A stretch of DNA of 64,000 nt from Gemmatimonas sp. (GCA_011390885.1 JAABRO010000006.1:1-64000), one strand, 5' to 3'. Counted from the first letter of the stretch, positions 1-9,704 are shown. Made by a program: numbers and translations. Notes: generated by a model from the sequence alone, not told the origin.

Positions 1-873
1 GAGGCCGGCCCACGCGCGACGCGCATCGGCCCAGCGCTTGGCCAGCGCGGGCGCCCCGCTCGTGCGGTAGAGCACGAGCTCCCACGCGAGGCGCGTGGCG
101 AGCAGGTGCACGATCTGATCGTCGTCGTTGCCGGCCAGTCGCGCCTCCCACCGCTGGAAGGCGCACGCCGATGCCCACCCCGAGACGCTCAGCAGCAGCG
201 ACGTAAAGTAGGCTGGCTGCAACGACGGCGGCACGGCGAGTTCGTCCACGGCGCGCACGATGAGCAGCCGCGGGTCGCGCGGCAGGTCCGACACGGCGTC
301 ACCGAAGCCGCGCAGCCCCATGAGCAGGCGCACGCCGGCGTCCTGCTGCGACATGTCGTACCACAGGCCGTACAGCCCCCCGTCGCGATCGGCCGACCAC
401 GAGGCCTGTCCCTCGCCGAACCAGGCGGCGCAGGCGTGGCTGACATGCTCCAGCACGAAGTCGCGCCACGCCGCGTGACGCACCGTCTCGCGCGTCGCGT
501 CCACCACGTCGGTCACCAGCTGGCACGACGGCCACTCCGGCTCCTCGACCTCGAGCGCGGCGTGCACCTGCGCCAGCGACACGGGCGCCGCGAGCAGCGC
601 CTGCGCGCGCGTCAGATGCGCGTCGGTGAAGGCGCCAGCGGCGTGGCGCGCGCGGAACCACGCACGCGGCATGGTGAGCCGCACCCCGCCGAGCGCGGCG
701 AGTTCTGCCGCGGCCTCGTCGATCGGATGGTCCACGTAGCCCCACCACGGGTTCACCGCGATGAGACGATCGAGCGGCCAGGCGGGTGCGATGCGCGCGC
801 AGGCGATGTCGATGGCGCGCAGGGTGTCTTCAGCAGTGGCGCGCGAGGCGCTGCGGGACATGGTCGCGGGCAT
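1..873 (-). CDS. dabA: DabA-type inorganic carbon transporter subunit (DUF2309/UPF0753), partial
   Basis: The N-terminal 291 residues of a DUF2309 protein, cut by the left window edge. The motif IAVNPWWGYVDHP at about residues 38-50 is typical of the family start. In characterised DabAB systems, DabA is the carbonic-anhydrase-like zinc subunit that works with a NuoL-like membrane subunit to accumulate bicarbonate; its zinc ligands lie further downstream and cannot be checked here. The start ATG overlaps the dabB stop as TGATG, so the two are probably translationally coupled. The identity rests on the N-terminal motif plus the dabB neighbour. Confidence 0.82.
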   Translation of the reverse strand, partial: MPATMSRSASRATAEDTLRAIDIACARIAPAWPLDRLIAVNPWWGYVDHPIDEAAAELAALGGVRLTMPRAWFRARHAAGAFTDAHLTRAQALLAAPVSLAQVHAALEVEEPEWPSCQLVTDVVDATRETVRHAAWRDFVLEHVSHACAAWFGEGQASWSADRDGGLYGLWYDMSQQDAGVRLLMGLRGFGDAVSDLPRDPRLLIVRAVDELAVPPSLQPAYFTSLLLSVSGWASACAFQRWEARLAGNDDDQIVHLLATRLAWELVLYRTSGAPALAKRWADARRAWAGL

Positions 874-2324
874 CAGGCGGCCACCTTCGTGTTGGCGATG
901 GGCGTGACGGCGCGCAGACGCGCGGCCTGCCGGCGCACATGGCGCGGCGGCCACACGAGGAACGTCGCGCGGGTGAAGAGTTCATCGAGATGGAAGCCGG
1001 CGAACGCCCAGGCGTGCAGCGCGCGCGCCGCGCGGGCGTGCGGACGCACCGACACCGTGGCCTGCACCACATAGAGCGCGGCGAAGGCACCGAGCGCGAT
1101 CACCACGGACACGGTGCTCGGCACGAAGGCGAGCGGTGCCGGCAGCAGCGCCGCGAACACCGTGTGCCACACCGCGTAGAGCGCGGCCACGAAGAGGGCG
1201 GCGCCCAGCAGCGTGCCGGTGGCACGCCACGAGGTCGCCATGGGGAGGCGCACGAAGAAGGGTGCCAGCGCGAGGGCAAGGATGCCGACGGCCACCCACG
1301 CGCGCGTGTCGGTCGTCACGTCGGGCCACGCGAGCAGGGCGGCGACCGCCGCGATCGACGCGCCACCCACGGCGCCAGCGATCCAGCGCAGGGCCGTGGG
1401 ACGCGGTGCGGTGAGCGCCACCGCGCGCCGCGCCTGCAGCGCCACCACGCCACCCGAGCCGAGGAACGCGTGCGCCTTGTAGCAGGAGTGCGCCACGAGG
1501 TGCAGCAGCGCCAGCTCCCACGCACCGAGGCCGCATTCGAGCAGCATGAAGCCCATCTGCGCGGCCGTGGACCAGGCGAGCGCGACCTTCACGGTGACGC
1601 GCGTCATCATGACGAGCGCCGCGAGCACCGCCGTCGTCGCGCCGATCACCACCAGCGCCGTCATCGCGCCAGGCAGCAGCCCCATGAGCACCGCGAGGCG
1701 GATGAGCACGTAGCCGCCGATGTTCACCACGCCGGCATGCAGCAGCGCCGACACGGGCGTGGGCGCCTCCATCACCTGGATGAGCCAGCCGTGGAACGGG
1801 AGCTGCGCCGAGCGCAGCGCCACGCCCGCCACGAGCAGGTAGCCGGCCGCGTGCACGCTCGTGGGGAGCGTGTCCATGGCCGTGGCCGCCGCGCCGAGCG
1901 CGGCGATGTCGTAGGTGCCGAAGGCGCGGCCGAGCAGGAACACCGCCGCGTAGATGGCCACGTCGGCGAGGCGGCTGAGCAGGAACTTCTTGTGGGCCGC
2001 GACCTGCGCCTGCGGGCGGTCGGCGAAGAAGGTGAGCAGCTGGTGCAGCGACAGGCTCGAGGCGGTCCAGGCGAGCGCCAGGAGGCGCAGGTCGCCGGCC
2101 GTGACGAGCAACGACGCCGCCGCGATGGTGGCCACGAACCAGCGCCGATAGTGGGCTGCCGACGGCTGCCCGTCGAGGTAGCGACGGGCGTAGCGATGAA
2201 TGACGACCGCCACGAAGGTGACGAGGGCCAGCATGACACCGCTCAGCGCATCGAACCGCGGGGCAGCGGCGAGCGCGAGCAGGGGAATCAGGAACAGCGC
2301 GGCCGAGCCGAGCGCAGGGGACAT
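873..2324 (-). CDS. dabB: DabB / NuoL-like proton-conducting membrane subunit
   Basis: A 483-residue polytopic membrane protein of the NADH-quinone oxidoreductase subunit 5 (NuoL/MrpA) superfamily. The segment LPFHGWLIQVMEAPTPVSA followed by LLHAGVVNIGGYVL is the diagnostic proton-antiporter-like signature, and hydrophobic segments run along the whole length. The direct coupling to a DUF2309 gene marks it as the DabB partner that energises bicarbonate uptake with a cation gradient, not as a complex I subunit. I chose the ATG at 2324 because GGAG lies six bases upstream; an alternative start at 2384 would run through the inverted repeat and add an unlikely polar extension. A divergent LysR gene is the likely regulator. 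Confidence 0.85.
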   Translation of the reverse strand: MSPALGSAALFLIPLLALAAAPRFDALSGVMLALVTFVAVVIHRYARRYLDGQPSAAHYRRWFVATIAAASLLVTAGDLRLLALAWTASSLSLHQLLTFFADRPQAQVAAHKKFLLSRLADVAIYAAVFLLGRAFGTYDIAALGAAATAMDTLPTSVHAAGYLLVAGVALRSAQLPFHGWLIQVMEAPTPVSALLHAGVVNIGGYVLIRLAVLMGLLPGAMTALVVIGATTAVLAALVMMTRVTVKVALAWSTAAQMGFMLLECGLGAWELALLHLVAHSCYKAHAFLGSGGVVALQARRAVALTAPRPTALRWIAGAVGGASIAAVAALLAWPDVTTDTRAWVAVGILALALAPFFVRLPMATSWRATGTLLGAALFVAALYAVWHTVFAALLPAPLAFVPSTVSVVIALGAFAALYVVQATVSVRPHARAARALHAWAFAGFHLDELFTRATFLVWPPRHVRRQAARLRAVTPIANTKVAA

Positions 2325-2328
2325 GAAG

Positions 2329-2369
2329 ACTCCGGTAAGGGACACCCGAATAGTGTCCACTTCCGGAGT
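2329..2369 (-). promoter_or_regulatory. Long inverted repeat covering the dabB Shine-Dalgarno site
   Basis: Arms ACTCCGGTAAGGGACAC (2329-2345) and GTGTCCACTTCCGGAGT (2353-2369) pair at 14 of 17 positions around a 7-base loop. In the dabB mRNA the 3' arm contains the GGAG that serves the 2324 start, so the folded form would hide the ribosome binding site. It could instead be a DNA operator. The pairing is read from the sequence; the function is inference. Confidence 0.55.
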
Positions 2370-2375
2370 TTCATC

Positions 2376-2404
2376 AAAATACATATTTTACGGAGAACCG
2401 TTCT
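2376..2404 (+). promoter_or_regulatory. Two palindromes in the dabB/LysR divergent promoter region
   Basis: AAAATACATATTTT (2376-2389; two 6-base arms around CA) and AGAACCGTTCT (2394-2404; two 5-base arms around C) sit in an island that is AT-rich for this genome, 14 bases ahead of the LysR start. Sites like these are candidates for LysR binding and autoregulation, and the AT-rich part may hold a -10 element. No LysR binding consensus for this group is known to me, so the role is inference. Confidence 0.4.
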
Positions 2405-2417
2405 ACCAAACAGAACA

Positions 2418-3326
2418 ATGTCCGGCGTCGCCGCCCGTCTCAACTATCACCACCTGCACTACTTCTGGGCCGTCGCGCGGGAGGGGAACCTCACGCGTGC
2501 CGCGCAGCGCCTGCACGTGTCCCAGTCGGCGCTCTCCACCCAGATCCGCCAGCTGGAGGCCCAGCTGGGCCAGCCCCTCTTCGAGCGGCGCGGGCGCACG
2601 CTGCAGCTCACCGAGGCCGGCCGCATCGCGCTCGACTACGCCGACTCGATCGTGGCCACCGGCAACGAGCTGGTCGGCACGCTGCGCGACGGGCTCCGCG
2701 CCGAACGGCATGTGCTGCGCGTGGGCGCGGTCGCCACGCTGTCACGCAACTTCCAGCGCGCGTTCCTCGCGCCGATCCTCGACGACCCGTCGCTGTCGCT
2801 GGTGCTGCAATCGGGCTCGCTCGCGGAGCTGCTCTCGCGCCTGCGCGCGCACACGCTCGATGTCGTGCTCTCCAACCGCCGCGTGCCGGAAGACGCCGAG
2901 CACGCCTGGCGCAGCCGGCGCATCGCGCGGCAGCAGGTGAGCCTCGTGGGGCCGCCGCGCAACACGCCCTTCCGCTTCCCCGACGAGCTGGCCGACGTGC
3001 CGCTGCTGCTGCCGTCCCGCGACCACGAGTTCCGCACCGCCTTCGACGTGCTCTGCGACGAGCGCGCCCTGCGCCCCACCGTGATCGCCGAGGCCGACGA
3101 CATGGCCATGCTGCGCGTGCTCGCGCGCGAGCTCGATGCGGTCGCGCTCGTGCCGGCCGTGGTGGTGCGCGACGAGCTGCGCGACGGCCGGCTCGAGGAG
3201 TACTGCCCCGTGCCCGACCTCTTCGAGGAGTTCCACGCCATCAGCGTGACGCGGCAGTACCAGCCGCCGCTGCTGCGTACGCTGCTCGCGCGCCGCGCCA
3301 CCGACGTGCTCGGCGAGGACGAGTAA
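2418..3326 (+). CDS. LysR-family transcriptional regulator, NhaR-like
   Basis: A 302-residue LysR regulator. The N-terminal winged helix-turn-helix covers roughly residues 6-65 (LNYHHLHYFWAVAREGNLT, then HVSQSALSTQIRQLE). The opening LNYHHLHYFW is characteristic of the NhaR branch. The rest fits a periplasmic-binding-like effector domain. NhaR in enterobacteria responds to sodium; NhaR-like regulators are often found beside NuoL-like/DUF2309 pairs, and the divergent arrangement here points to control of dabBA. The effector is unknown. The ATG at 2418 is chosen because the conserved helix-turn-helix starts right after it. It ends 32 bases before a convergent gene. Confidence 0.88.
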   Translation: MSGVAARLNYHHLHYFWAVAREGNLTRAAQRLHVSQSALSTQIRQLEAQLGQPLFERRGRTLQLTEAGRIALDYADSIVATGNELVGTLRDGLRAERHVLRVGAVATLSRNFQRAFLAPILDDPSLSLVLQSGSLAELLSRLRAHTLDVVLSNRRVPEDAEHAWRSRRIARQQVSLVGPPRNTPFRFPDELADVPLLLPSRDHEFRTAFDVLCDERALRPTVIAEADDMAMLRVLARELDAVALVPAVVVRDELRDGRLEEYCPVPDLFEEFHAISVTRQYQPPLLRTLLARRATDVLGEDE

Positions 3327-3358
3327 CCCGTCCCCACCGAGTCACGACCGGCGCGCAC

Positions 3359-6300
3359 TCAGGGCGTGCCGGCCTTCACCTCCGGGCGCATCGGCCGGTT
3401 GGGGACCACCGGTCCAGGGCGCTTCGCCGGATACACCTCATCGAGTGTGTTGCCGTCGTAGAGCCGTCCGTGCTTCATCACGGCGTGGATGCGATTGGTG
3501 TTGCGCAGCGCCGCGAGCGGGTCGGCGTCGAGGATCACGAGGTCGGCAAGCTTGCCCGGCTCGATGGAGCCCAGGTCACGCTGCAACCCGATGGCTTCGG
3601 CGCCCTGGATGGTGGCCACGCGCAGCGCCTCGTGCGGCGTCATGCCGCCGCTCGCCATGGCCCACAGCTCCCAGTGGTAGCCCAGCCCCTGCAGCTGGCC
3701 GTGACTGCCAACGCCCAGCCGGCCACCGGCGCGCAGGATCTTCGTGGCGTCGGCGGCGAGCTGCGGAAACACGTACTCCTCGTCGCGGAACCAGCCGCCC
3801 GCGGTGCTGCCGCCCGGCAGGGTGGCCATGCGGCGTCGCGTCTTCTGGGCGAGCTCCTCATACGCCGTGAAGCGCTGCAGCTTGGGATCGGCCCACGGGT
3901 TCTCCTTCGTGTAGAACCAGTTCTCCGCCCACGGCCCGCCGTAGTTCACGAGCAGCGTGGGCGTGTAGGCGCGCTTCGACCAGGCCATGAACGTGGTCAC
4001 GTCGCCGCCGAGCGGCGTGATGCCCATGGAGTGCTCGAGCCCCGGATAGCCGTCGATGGTCTCGGTGAGGTTGAGCTTCACGTCGAGCGAGCCCTCGGTG
4101 GTGGGCATGAGCTGCTGCTCGCGCGCCGCGCGGATGATCCACTGCCGCACCTGGCGCACGCCGGACACGTACATCTTGATCGTCTTCGTGTCGTAGTAGC
4201 GGCTGTAGCGCGCGAGGATGCTGTTGGCGTGCGCCTGGTCGCGGATGTTGTCGGTGTTGAAGATGCCCGGGCCGGTGGAGTACACGCGCGGGCCGATGAT
4301 CGTGCCCGCCTCCACGAGGTCCTGATAGGTGAGCACGTCGGTGGTCGCGGTCTGCGGATCGCGCGTGGTGGTCACCCCGTAGGCGAGGTTGGCGAGATAC
4401 GCCCACGGCTGCAGCTCGTGAATCGACCCCCGCTCGGCGCGCAGGTGCGCGTGCGTGTCCACGAAGCCGGGCACGATCGTCTTGCCGGTCATGTCGAGCT
4501 CGGTGGCACCGGCGGGCACGGTGAGCGTACCGGCCGCACCCACGGCCGCGATGCGATGATTCGTGACGACGACATCGCCACGCGCGATGACCTCGTCGCC
4601 CTTCATGGTGACGACGCGCGCGTTGCGCAGCACGACGGTGCCCGTGGGCATGTCGCGCGGCGCCTGCACGAGCACCCGCCGTTCGGCGGGCGTGTACGCA
4701 GCGGGGCGCGTGCTGTCGGGGCGCGTGCTGTCGCGTCGCGCCGCGGCGATGGCCTCGTCACGCGTCGCGGCGGAGTCGAGGTCGAACACGACGTGCGCAT
4801 TGCCGATCGACCAGTGCACGCGTCGCCCATTCGCGGACCAGGCGGGAAACTGTCCACCGATGTCCGTGAGCTTGCGCACGGGCACCGCCGACGTGGCCGG
4901 GTCGGCCACGCTCACGGTGGCCTGCGTGCCGCGCGGCGGGATGACGACGGTGTAGAAATCGCTGTTGATCTGCGCGAGCGCGACGTCGCCGGTGGGTGCC
5001 ATGAGCATGAGCTGCGCCGGCGGTCCGGGTGAGTTCGGTTCCTCCGGCGTGCGCATGAGCTCGAGCTCGGCGAGCGTGTGTCCGTCGTGTCCGTGGTCGT
5101 CGTCCACGGCGCCGCCGGCACCGGGCCCGGTCACGCGCAGGTGCCGCTGCTCGTCGGTTCCGTCCCAGCGAATGGAGACGAGCCCGTTGGACGAGGAGAG
5201 GTAGATGCGCGACGTGTCGCGCGCGAAGTGCGGCTTGCTGCGCCCCGCCGCGCGCGCGATCACGGTGTGCGGCGCGCCGTCGGTGCCCGACACACTGGAC
5301 GGGTACCACACGAGTTCGGTCGGTGCCGTGACGCCCGTCTGATCACGGCGCCCCTGCGCGGCAGTGCGCGTGACCACGAGGCGCGCCCCGTTGGGCGACC
5401 ACGCCGGCTGGCGCAGCGTGCCCGCGCCGCGGCTGAGCAGCGTCGGCGCGGTGGCGCGTCCCGGGGTGATCGTGCTGCGATACAGCCGCCCGCCATCGTC
5501 GCCCCACGTGACCCACGCCAGGGCGCGGCCATCGGGCGACCACGCCGGCTCGGCCTCGATCACGTCCATGCTCGTCACACGGCGCGGCGTGCCGTTCGGC
5601 CAGTCCATCACATACAGGCGGTCGAGCGCCACGAAGGCGAGCTGTCGCCCGTCGGGCGACGGCACCGCGTCGCGGATCTGCCGTACGGTGAACGTGCTGC
5701 TGTCGCTGATCGGGTACGTGAACGCCAGTTCGGCCGCGACATCGACGGCGGCCTGCACGCGGAACGGAATCTCCGCCTGCCCGCTGCCGTCCACCGCCAC
5801 GCGCCAGAGCTTGTTGCCATAGCTCGCCACGAGCTCCTTCGAATCGGGCGTGAAGCTCATGCCGGGGAGCGCATCGAGCGGCGCGCGCGACTCCATCTCG
5901 TCACGCTGCGTGGGATACGCGAGCCAGCGCTCCTCGCCCGAGGCGAGGTCGCGGATGCGCAGTCCCGTCTTGTCCTCGTAGCGCGAGCCTTACACCAGCC
6001 ACTTGCCGTCGGGGCTCAGCGTGGGGCGCACAGCCGATCCGTAGCGGCTCGACTGCTGTTCGCGCTCGCCGGTCTCGCGATTGTACATCCACACCTGGTA
6101 CTGCGGGAACTGCGCGTTGTAGTGCCACGCGCCGGTGCGCTGCGTATACCACACGAAGCGGCCGTCGGCGCTGAATGCGGCGCCCGCCTGCTGCACCGCG
6201 GTGCCGGGCGCCGGATTGGCCGGCGGCGCGTAGAGCGCGATGCCGTTGCCACCCTTCACGTGGTACATCCAGAGGGTGGGCAGCGCGCCGCGGAACGCGC

Positions 6301-6772
6301 CCTTGCTGGCCACGATGTACTGCCCGTCGGGGGAGAACTCGGGCGAGAGGTACACCGACGTCTTGCCGCGGGTCACGGCCGTGACCTCGCGCGTGGCGAG
6401 GTCGAGCAGGTGGATGTTGTCGGCGCCCTCACGATCGGACACGAACACGACCTGCTTGCCATCGGGGCTGAAGCGCGGCTGCGCATCGAACGCCATGCCG
6501 CTCGTGAGGCGCGTGGCATCGCCACCGGCAAACGGAATCAGGTAGAGGTCGCCGAGCATGTCGAACACGATCGACTGACCGTCGGGGCTCACGTCGAGCG
6601 AGAGCCAGGTGCCCTCGCGCGTGTCGAGGCGGAACTGGCGCGCCGCCTCGAGCGGCAGCGGCTTGTCCGCGGGGCGCGCGGCACGCGCCGCGGTCGGCTG
6701 GGCCGAGGGCGCAGCAAGGGGGAGCAGCAGCGCGCAGAGCAGCGCGAGCCGCGACGTGAAGCGGGACGACAC
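3359..6772 (-). pseudogene. TolB-propeller amidohydrolase, interrupted by an in-frame TAA
   Basis: One reading frame of 1138 codons is broken by a single TAA at 5990-5992. The start is GTG at 6772, five bases after GGAGG, followed by a signal peptide (VSSRFTSRLALLCALLLPLAAPSA). Several TolB/PD40 propeller blades follow (SPDGKQVVFVSDREG, SPDGQYIVASKG). After the stop the same frame continues without loss of similarity (GSRYEDKTGLRIRDLASGEE), then more propeller and a C-terminal amidohydrolase domain with FVDTHAHLRAERG and later histidines (GLEHSMGITP). Intact members are exported metal-dependent hydrolases of unknown substrate, common in Gemmatimonadota. As written, only a 260-residue propeller fragment is made unless translation restarts at ATG 5896. 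A sequencing error is possible. Confidence 0.78.
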
Positions 6773-6894
6773 GGAACCTCCGACGGGACGGGAGCGGGCG
6801 GGACGATGCGCGGAAGCTGCCCCGCGCGCCGGAGGTCGGCAAGCAACGCCCCCGCGGTGTCGTCCGCGCGTCCCGTCTTCGCCTGCCGTCCCGC

Positions 6895-8163
6895 CTACCC
6901 GAGCACCTCCACGAGCCGTTCCGTTACCCACGCGAGCTCCTCGGCGGTCACGATGAGCGGCGGGGAGAGGCGAATCACCGTGCCGTGCGTCTCCTTGCAC
7001 AGCACCCCGAGCGTCTTGAGCGCCTCACAGTACGGGCGGGCCGGCTCGCGCAACTCGATGGCGAGCATGAGCCCGCGTCCGCGCACGTCCACGATGGCCG
7101 GGTGATGCAGCCGCGCGCGCAGCTCGGCGAGCCAGGCCGTGCCGAGCGCATCGGCGCGCTCCGGCAGCCGCTCGTCCACCATGACCTGCAGCGCCTCGCG
7201 CGCCACCGCCGTGCCGAGCGGATTGCCGCCGAAGGTGCTGCCGTGCGAGCCCGGGCCGAGCAGCCCGAGCACCTCGCGGCGCGAGACCACGGCCGAGACG
7301 GGATACATGCCGCCCGAGAGCGCCTTGCCGAGCACGTACAGGTCGGGGACGACACCCTCGTGATCGCAGGCGAAGCGTCGCCCGGTGCGTCCGAGTCCCG
7401 TCTGGATCTCGTCGGCGATGAGGAGCACGTGGCGCGCGCGACATTCGTCGGCGAGCGCGCGCAGGAAGCCATCGGGCGGCATGATCACGCCGGCCTCGCA
7501 CTGGATCGGCTCCACGAGCACGGCGCAGGTGTCGTCGGTGATGGCGGCGCGCACGGCGTCGATGTCGCCGAAGGGCACCAGCGAGAAGCCGGGAGTGAAC
7601 GGCCCGAAGTCGGCGCGATATTCGGGCTCCGACGAGAAGCCCACGATGGTGGTGGTGCGGCCATGAAAGTTGTTGGTGAACGCGACGATCTGCGCGCGGC
7701 CAGCGGGAATGCCCTTCACGCGATAGCCCCAGCGGCGCGCCGCCTTGATGGCCGTCTCCACCGCTTCGGCGCCCGTGTTCATGGGCAGCACCATCTCCAT
7801 GCCGCACAGCGCAGCCAGCGTTTCGCAGAATGCGGGCAGCTCCGTGTTGCGGAACGCGCGCGAGGTGAGCGTCACGCGCGAGGCCTGCTGCACGAGCGCG
7901 CGCACGAGGCGCGGATGGCAGTGTCCCTGGTTCACGGCCGAGTAGGCCGAGAGGCAGTCGACGTAGCGGTTGCCCTCCACGTCGGTCACCCACACCCCCT
8001 CGGCGTGGTCGATCACGAGGTCGAGCGGGTGGTAGTTGTGCGCGCCGAAGGCCTCTTCGCGCGCGATGTAGGCGTCGGTGGCGGAGCCGGCGAACGCGTG
8101 AACGACGGTCGGGGTGTCGGGCGTGTTTGGTGCGCCTGGCGACAGCGTGCGTGATGCGGACAT
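6895..8163 (-). CDS. rocD: Ornithine aminotransferase
   Basis: A 422-residue class III PLP aminotransferase that moves the delta-amino group of ornithine to 2-oxoglutarate, giving glutamate semialdehyde. The motifs are in order: EEAFGAHNYHPLDLV near the start, NTGAEAVETAIKAARRWGY for cofactor binding, FHGRTTTIVGFS, LIADEIQTGLGRTG, and VLGKALSGGMYPVSAV with the PLP lysine. The EEAFGAHNY opening separates ornithine from acetylornithine aminotransferases. It lies 12 bases downstream of arginase on the same strand, so the pair takes arginine to glutamate semialdehyde. The divergent Lrp/AsnC gene is the likely regulator. Confidence 0.93.
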   Translation of the reverse strand: MSASRTLSPGAPNTPDTPTVVHAFAGSATDAYIAREEAFGAHNYHPLDLVIDHAEGVWVTDVEGNRYVDCLSAYSAVNQGHCHPRLVRALVQQASRVTLTSRAFRNTELPAFCETLAALCGMEMVLPMNTGAEAVETAIKAARRWGYRVKGIPAGRAQIVAFTNNFHGRTTTIVGFSSEPEYRADFGPFTPGFSLVPFGDIDAVRAAITDDTCAVLVEPIQCEAGVIMPPDGFLRALADECRARHVLLIADEIQTGLGRTGRRFACDHEGVVPDLYVLGKALSGGMYPVSAVVSRREVLGLLGPGSHGSTFGGNPLGTAVAREALQVMVDERLPERADALGTAWLAELRARLHHPAIVDVRGRGLMLAIELREPARPYCEALKTLGVLCKETHGTVIRLSPPLIVTAEELAWVTERLVEVLG

Positions 8164-8175
8164 GGTCGGTTCCGG

Positions 8176-9120
8176 TCAGAGAATGCGGCGCCCGAAGGCG
8201 CTGGCCAGCAGGTCCACCGCAAGTTCGGCCGTGCGATTGTGGCGGTCGAGGATGGGGTTCACCTCCACGACGTCCATGGACAGCACGCGACCGGCGTCGT
8301 GCAGCAGCTCCATGGCCAGGTGCGCTTCGCGAAGCGTCGCGCCACCGGGAACGGGCGTGCCCACGCCCGGCGCGTCGGAGGGGTCGATCCAGTCGAGGTC
8401 GAAGGAGACGTGCACGCCACCGGTGCCCTGCGTGGCGATCGCGAGGGCGTCGCCCATCACCGCGCGCAGCCCGCGCTCGTCGATGTCGCGCATGGTGAAG
8501 GCGTGCAGCTGCAGTTCGCGCAGCCGATGTTTCTCCGCGTCGTCGAGGTCGCGCAGTCCCACGTACACCACGTGCTCCGGGCGCACCGCGGCGCGCTCGC
8601 CCGCGAGCCGCGCGAGTCGCGCGTCGCCCAGGCCGAGCAGGTGGGCGACGGGCATGCCGTGCACGTTGCCGCTCGGGCTGGTGTCGGGGGTGTTGAGGTC
8701 GGCGTGCGCGTCGAGCCAGATGAGGCCGAGCGACTCGCCGCGTTCGGCCAGTGCGGTGGCCACGCCGGCCACGGAGCCGGCCGCGAGCGAGTGGTCGCCG
8801 CCGAGCACGAGCGGGACCACGCCCTCCCGCACGGCGGCGGCGGTGCGGCTGGCGAGGTCGGCGCAGACGGCGGCGATCACCTCGAACGTGGCGTCGGCGT
8901 CGGGCGCGACGGCGTCGCGGTCGGGGGTGAGCAGGTTGCCGATGTCCTCGACGCGGTGCCCGAGCTGCCGCAGCGCCGATTGCAGGTGGGCGAGGCGGAG
9001 CGCCGACGGCCCCATGTCCACGCCGCGGCGTGCGGCGCCGAAGTCGAGCGGCACACCCATGAGGCGGATGGTCCGCGGCGGCGTGTGCGCGGCCGCGGGG
9101 AGTGACTTGGAGGGGAGCAT
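8176..9120 (-). CDS. rocF: Arginase
   Basis: A 314-residue arginase of the ureohydrolase superfamily, hydrolysing arginine to ornithine and urea. The di-manganese site motifs are all present: GGDHS, WLDAHADLNTP, and SFDLDWIDPSDAPG; the substrate loop SGNVHGMP is also seen. The length is usual for bacterial arginases. It is the first gene of a two-gene unit with ornithine aminotransferase and starts 126 bases from the divergent Lrp/AsnC regulator. No urease or nickel genes are nearby, so urea is presumably handled elsewhere or released. Confidence 0.94.
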   Translation of the reverse strand: MLPSKSLPAAAHTPPRTIRLMGVPLDFGAARRGVDMGPSALRLAHLQSALRQLGHRVEDIGNLLTPDRDAVAPDADATFEVIAAVCADLASRTAAAVREGVVPLVLGGDHSLAAGSVAGVATALAERGESLGLIWLDAHADLNTPDTSPSGNVHGMPVAHLLGLGDARLARLAGERAAVRPEHVVYVGLRDLDDAEKHRLRELQLHAFTMRDIDERGLRAVMGDALAIATQGTGGVHVSFDLDWIDPSDAPGVGTPVPGGATLREAHLAMELLHDAGRVLSMDVVEVNPILDRHNRTAELAVDLLASAFGRRIL

Positions 9121-9246
9121 GCCGAAAGCTCGGTCGGATCGACGTCCAGCAACAAGCGCGCCGAGTGACGCGTTCTGTGCACTTCTTGCTACATTTCGTC
9201 ATCCTGTGCTGACGTTCTGCTCGTTCCTGCTGCGCGCGAGGTTCCG

Positions 9247-9672
9247 ATGGACGCCACCGATCAGCGACTGCTCGCCCTGCTGCGCACGAACGCGCGCACC
9301 CCAGTGGCCAAGCTTGCGGCGGCGCTCGGCGTGAGCCGCGGCACGGTGCAGAATCGCATCGACAAGCTGCTGGCCGACCGGGTGCTGCTCGGCTTCACGG
9401 TGCGCACGGCGGCCGAGGCCGACCCACACCGTGTGCGCGCGCTCATGATGATCGCGGTGGAGGGGGACCGGTCGGATGCGATCCTCGACGCGCTGCGCGG
9501 CTACCCCGAGGTGCGTTCGCTGCACACCACGAACGGGCGCTGGGACCTGATCGTGGAGCTCGGCGCCGACTCGCTGGGGGCGTTCGACGACGCGCTGCGG
9601 CGCATCCGCACGATCAAGGGAATCGCGAACAGCGAGACGAGCCTGCTGCTGCGGAGCAGCCGGGTGGAGTGA
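9247..9672 (+). CDS. Lrp/AsnC-family transcriptional regulator
   Basis: A 141-residue Lrp/AsnC protein. The N-terminal helix-turn-helix spans about residues 2-60 (DATDQRLLALLRTNARTPVAKLAAALGVSRGTVQNRIDKLL read in short segments), followed by an RAM/AsnC ligand-binding domain with GRWDLIVELGADSLGAFDDAL. Such proteins sense amino acids as oligomers. Divergent orientation to rocFD makes arginine or ornithine catabolism the likely target, as with other Lrp-type activators of arginase operons. The start codon follows directly on a purine-rich GAGGTTCCG. Confidence 0.88.
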   Translation: MDATDQRLLALLRTNARTPVAKLAAALGVSRGTVQNRIDKLLADRVLLGFTVRTAAEADPHRVRALMMIAVEGDRSDAILDALRGYPEVRSLHTTNGRWDLIVELGADSLGAFDDALRRIRTIKGIANSETSLLLRSSRVE

Positions 9673-9704
9673 GGGGCGGCGTCCGAGCGGACGCGCGGCC
9701 CCTC
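9671..9704. terminator. Hairpin between convergent genes
   Basis: GAGGGGC...GCGTCC pairs with GGACGC...GGCCCCTC around a short GAGC loop, with small bulges. It covers the stop codons of both the Lrp/AsnC gene and the convergent secreted-protein gene and could serve both strands. There is no T-run, as is common in this genome. Confidence 0.5.

Noticed and set aside
786-2417. A long open frame running into the LysR gene on the plus strand
   Set aside because: It is antisense to dabB over its whole first part, has Arg/His-rich low-complexity sequence, and is a by-product of high GC at third positions. Only the part from 2418 is a gene.
5990-5992. Recoding of the TAA as a functional codon
   Set aside because: UAA is not used for selenocysteine or pyrrolysine, and nothing nearby suggests programmed read-through.
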